DNA of 6,162 bases from an uncultured Sutterella sp. (GCA_900554675.1 USIM01000055.1:1-6162), one strand, 5' to 3'. Shown: positions 1-6,046, numbered from the stretch's first letter. The notes: generated by a model from the letters alone, not told the origin. Program-made: numbers and translations.

Positions 1-212
1 AATTTTTCAGCCGTGTAGACAACCATCAGCAAAACACTGTTGCCGGGATTTACTTTTTTATTTTCATTGCGAGCGGCCAACTTCATATTGGTGAGACGAT
101 CCACCAAAATCCAAGAGTCTGAAGAAAGTTGGGGCGCAGGCTCGGCAAAAGACACGGTTGCACACAACAATGTAAAAAAAGCCGTAAGAACAATCAGAAT
201 TCGCTTGACCAT
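1..212 (-). CDS. D-alanyl-D-alanine carboxypeptidase-like exported protein (peptidase S11 / PBP5 family), N-terminal part, SxxK motif not seen
   Basis: The gene starts at the ATG at 212 and runs off the left edge, so only 70 residues are visible. Residues 1-23 form a Sec-type signal peptide: KR near the start, a hydrophobic core ILIVLTAFFTLLCATV, then SFA before EPAPQ. Residues 32-50 (SDSWILVDRLTNMKLAARN) resemble the start of DacA/DacC enzymes, which read 'A-K-S-W-L-L-x-D...G-x-V-L-A-x-x-N'. The next block, N55-P-G-N-S-V-L-L-M-V-V-Y66, lines up with the family's 'D-P-A-S-L-T-K-L-M-T-A-Y', but the catalytic Ser falls on Asn58 and the Lys on Leu61. Active members trim the terminal D-Ala of peptidoglycan stem peptides in the periplasm. 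As read, this protein should lack that activity. An in-frame TGA at 225-227 rules out a longer N-terminus, and the Shine-Dalgarno is poor. The family call is by inspection of a fragment; another serine-hydrolase-like envelope protein is possible. Confidence 0.6.
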   Translation of the reverse strand, partial: MVKRILIVLTAFFTLLCATVSFAEPAPQLSSDSWILVDRLTNMKLAARNENKKVNPGNSVLLMVVYTAEK

Positions 213-257
213 GCTAGAGAAAAATCACAAAAACAAAGACGTAAAGAAACTTCGTTG

Positions 258-286
258 ATTTTAACCTATCTTGTTAGGTTTCCCAT
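258..286 (-). promoter_or_regulatory. Weak candidate promoter for the PBP5-like gene
   Basis: Read on the minus strand, a -10-like TAAAAT (263-258) lies about 45 bases upstream of the ATG at 212. With a 17-base spacer the -35 position reads ATGGGA, only 3 of 6 matches to TTGACA. The spacer carries the inverted repeat at 263-280, so a regulator could act here. Placement is by consensus matching only. Confidence 0.25.
263..280. repeat. Inverted repeat AACCTA-N6-TAGGTT in the divergent intergenic region
   Basis: Two perfect 6-base arms (263-268 and 275-280) are separated by six bases. The repeat lies between two divergent genes and overlaps the candidate promoter of the PBP5-like gene. It has no T-tract, so it looks more like a possible operator than a terminator. 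A match this short can arise by chance. Confidence 0.4.
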
Positions 287-304
287 TGATTTTTGTAGAA
301 AATC

Positions 305-345
305 ACGACAAGAATCGTATCGAAAGTTAAACTATCGAGTATGCT
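305..345 (+). promoter_or_regulatory. Possible birA-coaX promoter region (weak)
   Basis: Two overlapping weak sigma70-like arrangements are visible. One is ACGACA (305-310), 17 bases, TAAACT (328-333). The other is a good -10, TATGCT (340-345), without a recognisable -35 at the right distance. The plus-strand operon must have a promoter in 213-390 or be read through from elsewhere; which site is used cannot be decided by eye. Confidence 0.25.
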
Positions 346-395
346 TTTACTTTTCGTAAACTACGATCTTTGAATTTTTGCCATTTGAGGAAATG

Positions 396-1192
396 ATGTC
401 CCCGATTGAGTTTGAAAATTGCGTTATTGAAGAGCATTTCGTTGAGCAAACAGGATCAACCAGCACAGACTTATTGAATTACGTCAAAGGTCATGTCGTT
501 GAGACCCCGAGGCTTTTGTGTGCTCATCGACAAACAGCCGGTCGAGGCACGCGAGGCAGAAAGTGGCAAAACCTTGGGGAATCGTTAACGTTTTCAATTG
601 CAATCCCTATTACCGGAGAAATAAACAATTGGGCTGGAGTGACGTTAGCCATTGGAGTCGCTATTGCCAAGACGTATCGCCTTTTGGGAGTTCCCGCGCT
701 TGTGAAGTGGCCTAATGATATTTTGCTCAACGGTCAGTTCGGGAATAAGATTAAACGCCTGAAAAATAAACCCGATATTTCTACGGCGAAAGACTGTAAG
801 CCTGTTGTCATTCATATAAAAAATGGGTGTTGGTGATTGGGGTTGGGGTTAATTGCATCCGAAATGGTTCAATTAATGATGAGACTGATTATGGCGTCGC
901 TTTTTTGTCAGATGCGGTCTCGATTTCCAATAAGAAGGATTGGTTACGAGCAATTTCACAATCAATTTTCTTAGCAGTTACCCAAATGGCTAAGGAAGGG
1001 TTAAAACCGACGCGCGAGAGTTGGGCTACAATTTCTGCTTATTCAAATGAACTCGTTTGGGTTTTTGATGAAAACGGTCCCAGTTATCAAGCACGTGTTA
1101 AAACCATTGATGATATGGGGTGCTTGGTTGTGGAAACCGAAAGTGGCATAAAGTCACTCGTATCGGGGACGATTAGTCTTAGGAAATTTTGA
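396..1192 (+). pseudogene. birA: Biotin--[acetyl-CoA-carboxylase] ligase, disrupted by a -1 frameshift
   Basis: Biotin protein ligase activates biotin with ATP and attaches it to the biotin carboxyl carrier protein of acetyl-CoA carboxylase. There is no N-terminal HTH, so this is the monofunctional type. The first part (396-836) has the substrate region QTGSTSTD (18-25), the biotinoyl-AMP loop GRGTRGRKW (49-57) and KWPND (104-108). The second part (frame of 827-1192) has VLVIGVGVN and a C-terminal beta-barrel-like domain ending SGTISLRKF. The frames join only by slipping back one base, most simply at the A6 run 818-823; one extra A there gives about 265 residues, a normal length. The K-x-x-G-I-L-x-E stretch expected after KWPND is not recognisable: KIKRLKNK stands there. 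ATG 396 is preferred over ATG 393 and TTG 378 because GAGG (387-390) is best spaced for it. The disruption may be a real mutation, programmed or slippage decoding, or a sequence error. Identity of both halves is secure; functional state is open. Confidence 0.85.
818..824 (+). other. A AAA AAT heptamer at the birA frame break
   Basis: The first birA frame reads ATA AAA AAT across this site and stops at TGA 834-836. Slipping back one base gives AAA TGG GTG TTG GTG ATT GGG, which continues straight into the conserved VLVIGVGVN. The heptamer is in the correct phase for a -1 slip of the X XXY YYZ type. A homopolymer of this length is also a common place for indels in DNA or in reads. I did not find an obvious stimulatory stem just downstream. 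Confidence 0.5.
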
Positions 1193-1950
1193 AAGTGAAC
1201 CTTCTTGTTGACTTAGGTAACACTGCGTTAAAGTGGGCGACTTCTGAAGATCCAGAGTCTCCTCATACGATTGTTCACGGCGGAACTCATCATTTTATTG
1301 ATCGCTTATTGTCGTCTTTGAAAGACCAAACGTTTGATCAAGTTGTTGGGTGTTCAGTGGCTTCACGAGATTTGGCTTTTTCTGTTAAACATGCCCTAGA
1401 AAATGCCGGTCATTCCGTACAATGGCTCAAGGCTCAAGACCGTTTCGATGGACAGTTTTCGCTTATCAATCAATATAAAAACCCTCTTCAATTAGGATCC
1501 GATCGATGGCACGCTGCCATTGGTGCCTCTTATTTTCTGCCCAATCAACCCTTATTGGTTGTTCACGTCGGTACTGCCACGACGGTCGATACCGTTTATC
1601 CTGGTGAGAAGGGGCAAATGATATTTGCGGGCGGTCGTATTTCACCAGGGGTTGGTTTGATGAGAGACAGTCTTGTCAGTGGCACGGCGACCTTGCCTAA
1701 AGCAGATGGGATGTATGAAGATATTCCAACGGATACGATGAATGCCATCGTAACGGGAATTTTGGATGCGCAACTCGGTCTCATTGAGCGTGGAATGCGT
1801 ATGATGCAAAAACGAGGTTTTGATCCGACATTGGTTTTAGCAGGAGGATCGGCAACGTTATTTGCTCCGTATTTATTAAAAGAGTTTCCTCAGAGCATTG
1901 TGAAACATAACTTAGTGTTACGTGGTTTGGCTCTAAGAGCATGTGAGTAA
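1189..1950 (+). CDS. coaX: Type III pantothenate kinase
   Basis: CoaX phosphorylates pantothenate with ATP, the first step of coenzyme A synthesis, in the cytoplasm. It belongs to the ASKHA fold and, unlike CoaA, is generally not feedback-inhibited by CoA. The sequence shows the family's motifs in order: phosphate-binding VDLGNT (7-12), QLGSDRW (101-107) with the expected catalytic Asp105, HVGTATTVD (126-134), FAGGRISPGVGLMRDSL (146-162) and LAGG (217-220). The length of 253 residues is usual and no key residue is missing. The TTG start at 1189 overlaps the birA stop by four bases, which suggests translational coupling. GTG at 1195 would also give a normal N-terminus (MNLLVDLGNT); the nearest Shine-Dalgarno, AGGA at 1181-1184, does not clearly favour either. 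It is the only intact cofactor gene of this operon as read. Confidence 0.93.
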   Translation: MKVNLLVDLGNTALKWATSEDPESPHTIVHGGTHHFIDRLLSSLKDQTFDQVVGCSVASRDLAFSVKHALENAGHSVQWLKAQDRFDGQFSLINQYKNPLQLGSDRWHAAIGASYFLPNQPLLVVHVGTATTVDTVYPGEKGQMIFAGGRISPGVGLMRDSLVSGTATLPKADGMYEDIPTDTMNAIVTGILDAQLGLIERGMRMMQKRGFDPTLVLAGGSATLFAPYLLKEFPQSIVKHNLVLRGLALRACE

Positions 1951-1952
1951 AG

Positions 1953-2714
1953 ATGAGATTTTTTGCCCTATTCTTATCAGTGGTTGCGGTTGGACTTTAT
2001 GTTTGGCCTACGATTGAAAGCGAGTTTTTGGCTGAACCCGTGAAAGGCGGTTCTGTTCGCGAGGTGTTTCCTCAAACAATGATTGATATTCGCCCTGTGA
2101 GTGATGTTCAAAGTGTGTTGGAAAAGCGGTCAATCACAAACGCTCAACAAACACAATCTCAGGAAAGTTCAGAACAGTCTCCCAAAGAGGAGTTCTCTAC
2201 GACCGCGGTCGTTGAAAATGAGGCAGACTCGAACGTTGGGCAACAAGAGGATTCAGAGTTGATTTGTGTGAAATTGGGGCCGGTTTCATCAAAGCGATTG
2301 CCAGTTATTAACCAATCGTTGGAGCAACAAAAGTTATTAGAAAACGTTAGTGTTGAGCCGATTCTTGGTGATGATCATTGGATTGTTTTTATCATTCCCT
2401 CTGGCACAAAGAAAGGGGCGTTGGCTCAAGCCAACCAAATGAAGCGCTTAGGATATAAAAATGCGGCCGCTATTACGGAAGGTCCTCTTTTGAATGGGGT
2501 TAGCTTAAATACTTTTTCTGATGAGCAAAGGGCTAGAGTCTTTTGGCAACAAGTGCAAGATAAAACCAAAATGCAAGGCATTCGCGTGACTCGTATTATT
2601 GGTCAGCCGACCAATGAAGTGTATTTAATTTTTGCCAATATTTCGCAAGAACAATATGAAAAAGTGGCGACCATTGGCCGCCACCATAAGCAACAACTTC
2701 AAGCGTGTTTTTAA
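1953..2714 (+). CDS. Membrane-anchored SPOR-type domain protein
   Basis: Residues 2-19 are a hydrophobic N-terminal anchor or uncleaved signal (FFALFLSVVAVGLYVWP). A Gln/Ser/Glu-rich, probably disordered linker follows (about 55-100), with a C-terminal domain outside the membrane. From about 103 the pattern CVKLGP...WIVFIIP...GALAQANQMKRLGYKNAAAI...GPLLNGVSLNTFSDEQRA resembles SPOR-like domain proteins that commonly follow coaX in Burkholderiales. SPOR domains bind peptidoglycan glycan strands lacking stem peptides, typical of the division septum. The residues after about 200 (IRVTRIIGQPTNEVYLIFANIS) may form a further strand pair of the fold. The ATG lies two bases after the coaX stop with a weak Shine-Dalgarno, so translation is probably coupled. 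The exact function is unknown; the domain call is from pattern resemblance. Confidence 0.75.
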   Translation: MRFFALFLSVVAVGLYVWPTIESEFLAEPVKGGSVREVFPQTMIDIRPVSDVQSVLEKRSITNAQQTQSQESSEQSPKEEFSTTAVVENEADSNVGQQEDSELICVKLGPVSSKRLPVINQSLEQQKLLENVSVEPILGDDHWIVFIIPSGTKKGALAQANQMKRLGYKNAAAITEGPLLNGVSLNTFSDEQRARVFWQQVQDKTKMQGIRVTRIIGQPTNEVYLIFANISQEQYEKVATIGRHHKQQLQACF

Positions 2715-3136
2715 CGAAGTTGATCTAAGCGTTTAGGAAGTTCCTCGCATAACGCAATTGCTTGTTGTTGGCGTTGAGCAAGACATTCTGGGTTTTCTTC
2801 CCTTTGTTTGATTCCCCAAACCGATTCCGGAAAGTGAGTGTCATTTTTAAAACGGGGAATGAGATGCCAATGCAGGTGAGGAACCATATTGCCGAATTGC
2901 GCCCAGTTGACCTTATCGGGGCGCATGGTTTCTCTCATAACCGTTTCTACAATCGTCAAAACCTCAAAAAGGTGCTGACGATCCTTGGCATTGAGCTCTG
3001 AGACCTCTGCCACGTGATCGATCCAAATGACACGAAGGTAACCAGGGAATAACGGATCATTAACATTAATCACAAAGAGTTTGTCGTCGTGCCAAAGAGC
3101 GTCCTTAGGGTCTTTCTTGCAAAGTTCACAAGTCAT
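2711..3136 (-). CDS. HIT family protein (histidine triad nucleotide hydrolase-like)
   Basis: This 141-residue protein carries the histidine triad H87-L-H-W-H91 within VPHLHWHLIPRF, the phosphate-binding and catalytic motif of HIT nucleotide hydrolases and transferases. CELC (3-6) near the N-terminus is a probable zinc pair, as in many members of this clade. FPGYLRVIWIDHVAEVSEL and DKVNWAQFGN are also typical of the single-domain proteobacterial type. The substrate is not predictable beyond nucleotide phosphoramidates or dinucleoside polyphosphates. The start is ATG 3136, decided by a strong AAGGAG at 3147-3142 with five bases of spacing. The upstream in-frame ATG at 3154 would place that Shine-Dalgarno inside the gene, so I reject it. 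This is the last gene of the minus-strand unit. Its stop overlaps the stop of the convergent SPOR gene in the shared TTAA at 2711-2714. Confidence 0.9.
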   Translation of the reverse strand: MTCELCKKDPKDALWHDDKLFVINVNDPLFPGYLRVIWIDHVAEVSELNAKDRQHLFEVLTIVETVMRETMRPDKVNWAQFGNMVPHLHWHLIPRFKNDTHFPESVWGIKQREENPECLAQRQQQAIALCEELPKRLDQLR

Positions 3137-3141
3137 TTTGT

Positions 3142-3147
3142 CTCCTT
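3142..3147 (-). promoter_or_regulatory. Ribosome binding site AAGGAG of the HIT gene
   Basis: On the minus strand AAGGAG ends five bases before ATG 3136. It lies in the short gap after the small unknown gene and is the strongest Shine-Dalgarno seen in the window. It settles the start choice between 3136 and 3154. Confidence 0.8.
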
Positions 3148-3165
3148 TTGTCATCGAATATGTGC

Positions 3166-3420
3166 TTAGTGTATCGGTCTGAAATACGATCCACCTTTGA
3201 TGACATCGCCTTCAATCAGTTCGACAGAGCCAGCGCCGTCATCAATGATTTTGTAATCCCATTTTTTCCGACCGTTGGAGTCTTCCAACCATACTGCAAC
3301 CGGCCAATCCAGTTCGTCAAGGTTGGCATTGATAAAGTCTTTGGCTTCAAGAACCGTAGCAAAATTTTCAACGAAGTCACCGTAATCGACAATAACTTCA
3401 GTTACAACATCTCGTCTCAT
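3166..3420 (-). CDS. Small acidic protein of unknown function
   Basis: I do not recognise this 84-residue protein. It has no signal peptide, membrane segment or Cys/His metal cluster. It is acidic: about 18 Asp/Glu against about 9 Lys/Arg. It looks like an alternation of strands and helix: TEVIVDY (7-13), a probable helix around FATVLEAKDFINANL, then strands WPVAVWLED (39-47), KKWDYKIID (52-60) and SVELIEG (65-71). That suggests a small compact alpha/beta cytoplasmic protein. It is likely real: its ATG is two bases after the M20 peptidase stop, a weak GAGA lies eight bases upstream, and the gene sits in line within the rlpA-M20-HIT run with no competing gene. The partner or role is unknown; position suggests co-expression with the M20 peptidase. 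It could be a lineage-restricted family. Confidence 0.75.
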   Translation of the reverse strand: MRRDVVTEVIVDYGDFVENFATVLEAKDFINANLDELDWPVAVWLEDSNGRKKWDYKIIDDGAGSVELIEGDVIKGGSYFRPIH

Positions 3421-3422
3421 AA

Positions 3423-4814
3423 TTAAATTCTCGATAAAACAAGGCTAACCGTGTTAATTAATTGTTGAGTGTAACGGATATTGAGAGACTCATTGGGAGA
3501 GTGAGCATTGGATTGGGGGCCAAGAACACCTATGAGAATAATTTCCGTTTGTGGGAACATTGCTTCGAAATCGGGAATGAATCCAATTGATGCGCCTTGG
3601 CCACTGGCAAGCGTTTTAGCGCCAAAAACCTCATCTGCCGCATCATTAAACAGTGCCTCCACACTGCCACCGTGATGAGGAGCACACCACCCCTTGTGAC
3701 ACTCAATGTCTTCCCATGTTACTAGACATCCATAAGGAATGTTTTCCGTTAATGCTTCACGAACAGCTTTTTGTGCCTCCTCAATATCAATACCCGGAGG
3801 AGTACGCAAAGACAGTCGTAGAGAAACTTCTCCTTGAATGACACTACCGGCATCTTGAACGGAAGGGACACCATCAATACCAATAATCGTCAGAGTGGGT
3901 TTCCAGATGGAATTAAGCAAACACTCGTGAGGGTCTGAGGACTTTGCCTGAACACCTGGCAACAAGGGAGCCGTGTCCCAAACCTGACGATCAAGAACCT
4001 CGCTGACTTCTTTGAGTTGTTCAACTCTTAAAGAAGGAATATCCGTATGGAGTGCTTTGAGTTTAACCTCGCCGGAGATGGGATCGTGAATTCTTGCGAC
4101 AAGCGCATGGGCGATACTCACAGGATCGGGGACAATGCCAGAGTAAGTACCGGAGTGTACGCCGTAAGAGAGTGCTTTGACCTTTAGTGTTCCCGTCAAC
4201 GTGCCACGTAAAGAGGTGTTAAGCCAAAGGCGTTCATAATCTCCACACAAATTATCCAAGATGATGAAACACTCGGGACTCCCAATGCGAGACTTTAATT
4301 TTTCCAGATAAAACGGTAAATCGTCAGATCCGGATTCTTCCTGAGTTTCAAAGATGGCCACAATTCGAGGGTGATTGATATTTAGACGACGAAGACTTTC
4401 AATAGCGGTGATCATGGCATAGACGCTATAACCGTCATCGCTTGCTCCTCGGCCGTACAAGTAATCTCCTTCAACGACGGGATTCCAAGGGCCAAGACCT
4501 TCACGCCAGGGATAGTTTTCCGGTTGTTTATCCAAGTGCCCATAAAAGGCTACGGATTTTTCAGAATGCGAACCGAAGGCCTCAATTTCGACAAATAAAC
4601 AAGGCGCTTTTCCATCAATTTCAAGAACCTCACAGTGTGCGCCATTAATGATTTTCTTGATCCAAGAAGCCGCTTGATCGCAAGCTTGGCGCAAATAACC
4701 GTTTTCTCTCCATTGGGCGTCAAAAGCCGTTGATTTTGCTGGTAATCTGACAAAATCCATGAGAGCGGGTTGGGCTTCATTTTCCCAAAACTCTTGAATG
4801 GTTTGCTTTAACAT
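3423..4814 (-). CDS. M20 family metallopeptidase (dipeptidase-like)
   Basis: This is a zinc-dependent exopeptidase of the M20 dipeptidase/carnosinase-like group, probably cytoplasmic because no signal peptide is seen. The metal and catalytic residues are in order: GHLDKQP with His93 and catalytic Asp95, GRGASDDG with bridging Asp126, ETQEESGS with catalytic Glu159 and metal Glu160, Asp187 in ILDN, His220 in GVHSG within the dimerisation lid, and His438 in NAHSPNES. Its 463 residues match the usual length of about 470. The combination GHLDKQP, LYGRGASDDGYSVYA, EESGSDDLP and LWLNTSLRG fits a bacterial subgroup whose substrates are, to my knowledge, poorly defined. The ATG is one base after the rlpA stop, and the Shine-Dalgarno AAAGGA (4827-4822) lies within the end of rlpA, so the two are co-transcribed and probably translationally coupled. 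It could take part in peptide salvage, but the substrate cannot be read from the sequence. Confidence 0.92.
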   Translation of the reverse strand: MLKQTIQEFWENEAQPALMDFVRLPAKSTAFDAQWRENGYLRQACDQAASWIKKIINGAHCEVLEIDGKAPCLFVEIEAFGSHSEKSVAFYGHLDKQPENYPWREGLGPWNPVVEGDYLYGRGASDDGYSVYAMITAIESLRRLNINHPRIVAIFETQEESGSDDLPFYLEKLKSRIGSPECFIILDNLCGDYERLWLNTSLRGTLTGTLKVKALSYGVHSGTYSGIVPDPVSIAHALVARIHDPISGEVKLKALHTDIPSLRVEQLKEVSEVLDRQVWDTAPLLPGVQAKSSDPHECLLNSIWKPTLTIIGIDGVPSVQDAGSVIQGEVSLRLSLRTPPGIDIEEAQKAVREALTENIPYGCLVTWEDIECHKGWCAPHHGGSVEALFNDAADEVFGAKTLASGQGASIGFIPDFEAMFPQTEIILIGVLGPQSNAHSPNESLNIRYTQQLINTVSLVLSRI

Positions 4815-4815
4815 T

Positions 4816-5925
4816 TCATTGTCCTTTAACCATTAGTGGGACAAGCTTTTTCCCATGTGATTGTTCGATTTGAAGCGCTTTTTGTGCTGCTTCTTCCTTG
4901 GTATTAAAGCCTCCGAGTAAAACCTTAAAAAGATTACCGGCTTGCTCGATATACACTTCTTCACCAGTTGCTCTCTTGAGGTCATTTGCTAGAGCTTGAG
5001 CATTAGCTTTTGTGCCAAATGCTCCCGCTTGGAGACGCCATTGAGCGAGACTGACGTTTGAGATGGGTGGCTCTTGAAGTGTGACTTCGGTGCTGACCAT
5101 TTCGTGTTGAGCAGCTTCGGTTAAATTAACGGCACCTTGCAGATCCTCGGGGGTTACAGGAGAGGCTGCAGGGGGTAAAGTCACGGGAGTTGACACTATT
5201 TCTTTGGGTGTCGTTGCGACCGTTTGTGCAGTTGTAGTTTGCGCCTCTTGGGATTTATTTTTGTGAGCAACGACGGCTGCGCCGATGACGCTGGCAATTG
5301 CTAAAGCATCCGCTCTACTGGAGGAAGAGTTGCCTGTTAAGTCAACCTTAGAAAACGTTGAGGGAATGCGTCCGTTTCTGATATCGGCCATGCGAATACG
5401 TTCGACTTTAACGCGTGCGGTTCCCTTATTGACATAACCTAACTTACTAGCGGCAGCATACGATAAATCGATAATGCGGTTATCAACGAAGGGACCACGG
5501 TCATTGACGCGAACAATGACACTTCGCCCATTTTCCAAATTGGTTACTTTGGCGTAACTCGGAAGCTCCATCGTTTTATGGGCGGCTGTCATGGCATACA
5601 TGTTGTACGTTTCACCGGTTGACGTTTTTTTACCGTGAAACATTTTTCCATACCAAGAGCCGTGTCCCGTTTGAACCATCGGTTGATCGCCTGTGACGGG
5701 GTAGTAGCGCTTTCCACCGACTTTATAAGATTTATTTGCGAACTTGTGAGGTGGTTCGTATTTCGGTACTGCATTGGGTGTACCTTTGAAAGTGTTGGCC
5801 AAAAGGTCTCCACCCCCGGGCGGGCCGTCGTGCTTGTAATATCCGCCTCCGCTGGAACCACAAGCCGACAAAAGCAGGCAACAAGCAACGGTCGTTGCCG
5901 ACATGAAAAGGGACTTCAACTGCAT
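4816..5925 (-). CDS. rlpA: Septal ring lytic transglycosylase RlpA family lipoprotein with C-terminal SPOR domain
   Basis: RlpA is an outer-membrane lipoprotein that, in species where it was studied, cleaves glycan strands lacking stem peptides at the septum. Residues 1-21 are a lipoprotein signal with lipobox LSAC and lipidated Cys22, followed by a Gly-rich linker. The double-psi beta-barrel domain spans about 84-180: GHGSWYG (87-93), TSTGETYNMYAMTAAHKTM (101-119) and VNDRGPFVDNRIIDLS (140-155). Glu105, His116 and Asp142 match positions reported as important for activity. A Thr/Pro-rich linker (about 225-290) leads to a SPOR domain at about 293-365 (WRLQAGAFGTKANAQALANDL...VLLGGFNTKEEA), which targets the septum. 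The hydrophobic stretch LAIASVIGAAVVA (208-220) in the middle is unusual but short. The start ATG 5925 is supported by AAGG at 5935-5932. rlpA is the first gene of the minus-strand unit, with a good promoter at 5955-5983. Confidence 0.93.
   Translation of the reverse strand: MQLKSLFMSATTVACCLLLSACGSSGGGYYKHDGPPGGGDLLANTFKGTPNAVPKYEPPHKFANKSYKVGGKRYYPVTGDQPMVQTGHGSWYGKMFHGKKTSTGETYNMYAMTAAHKTMELPSYAKVTNLENGRSVIVRVNDRGPFVDNRIIDLSYAAASKLGYVNKGTARVKVERIRMADIRNGRIPSTFSKVDLTGNSSSSRADALAIASVIGAAVVAHKNKSQEAQTTTAQTVATTPKEIVSTPVTLPPAASPVTPEDLQGAVNLTEAAQHEMVSTEVTLQEPPISNVSLAQWRLQAGAFGTKANAQALANDLKRATGEEVYIEQAGNLFKVLLGGFNTKEEAAQKALQIEQSHGKKLVPLMVKGQ
4822..4827 (-). promoter_or_regulatory. Ribosome binding site of the M20 peptidase gene, inside the 3' end of rlpA
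   Basis: AAAGGA lies seven bases before ATG 4814 on the minus strand and is also part of the last codons of rlpA (Lys-Gly). Ribosomes finishing rlpA would therefore terminate directly at the start of the next gene. Confidence 0.7.
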
Positions 5926-5954
5926 GACAAACCTTCGACAAAGAGATTGTTTTG

Positions 5955-5983
5955 ATTATCAATGATTAGGAAGGTGATTGCAA
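5955..5983 (-). promoter_or_regulatory. Sigma70-type promoter of the rlpA-M20-unknown-HIT unit
   Basis: Read on the minus strand, TTGCAA (5983-5978, 4 of 6 matches to TTGACA) is followed after 17 bases by GATAAT (5960-5955, 5 of 6 matches to TATAAT). It lies about 30 bases upstream of the rlpA start, giving a short leader. It is the best-formed promoter in the window. Confidence 0.6.
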
Positions 5984-6020
5984 TGGACGGTTGCAACATA
6001 ACGTATCGCAAAGAAAATCG

Positions 6021-6046
6021 TTTCTGCCCTTTAGAAATGGGCGAAA
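6021..6046. repeat. Inverted repeat TTTC-T-GCCC / GGGC-GAAA
   Basis: The arms TTTC and GCCC (6021-6024, 6026-6029) pair with GGGC and GAAA (6039-6042, 6043-6046), with one bulged T and a 9-base loop. The repeat overlaps the candidate -35 of gatC, so it could be an operator. There is no T-tract for a plus-strand terminator. Confidence 0.4.

Noticed and set aside
40..359. Plus-strand open frames opposite and beyond the PBP5-like gene
   Set aside because: They show no family resemblance, have low-complexity basic composition, and lie antisense to a convincing signal peptide plus PBP5-like start.
378..395. TTG start at 378 (or ATG 393) for birA
   Set aside because: ATG 396 has the better-spaced GAGG; the extra residues have no counterpart in the family.
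827..1192. Second half of birA as an independent gene from GTG 827
   Set aside because: It begins in the middle of a conserved core strand (VLVIGVGVN) and lacks a separate ribosome binding site, so it is the downstream piece of birA.
2762..3001. Plus-strand open frame opposite the HIT gene
   Set aside because: Shadow of the HIT coding sequence; the histidine triad on the minus strand explains the region.
3137..3154. Longer HIT protein starting at ATG 3154
   Set aside because: The extra codons contain the strong AAGGAG that serves ATG 3136, and family members begin close to the CxxC.
5635..5955. Plus-strand open frame opposite the 5' end of rlpA
   Set aside because: Antisense shadow of a conserved lipoprotein gene, with no recognisable domain.
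6021..6046. Inverted repeat as an intrinsic terminator
   Set aside because: No T-run follows on either strand and no gene ends nearby; divergent genes flank it.
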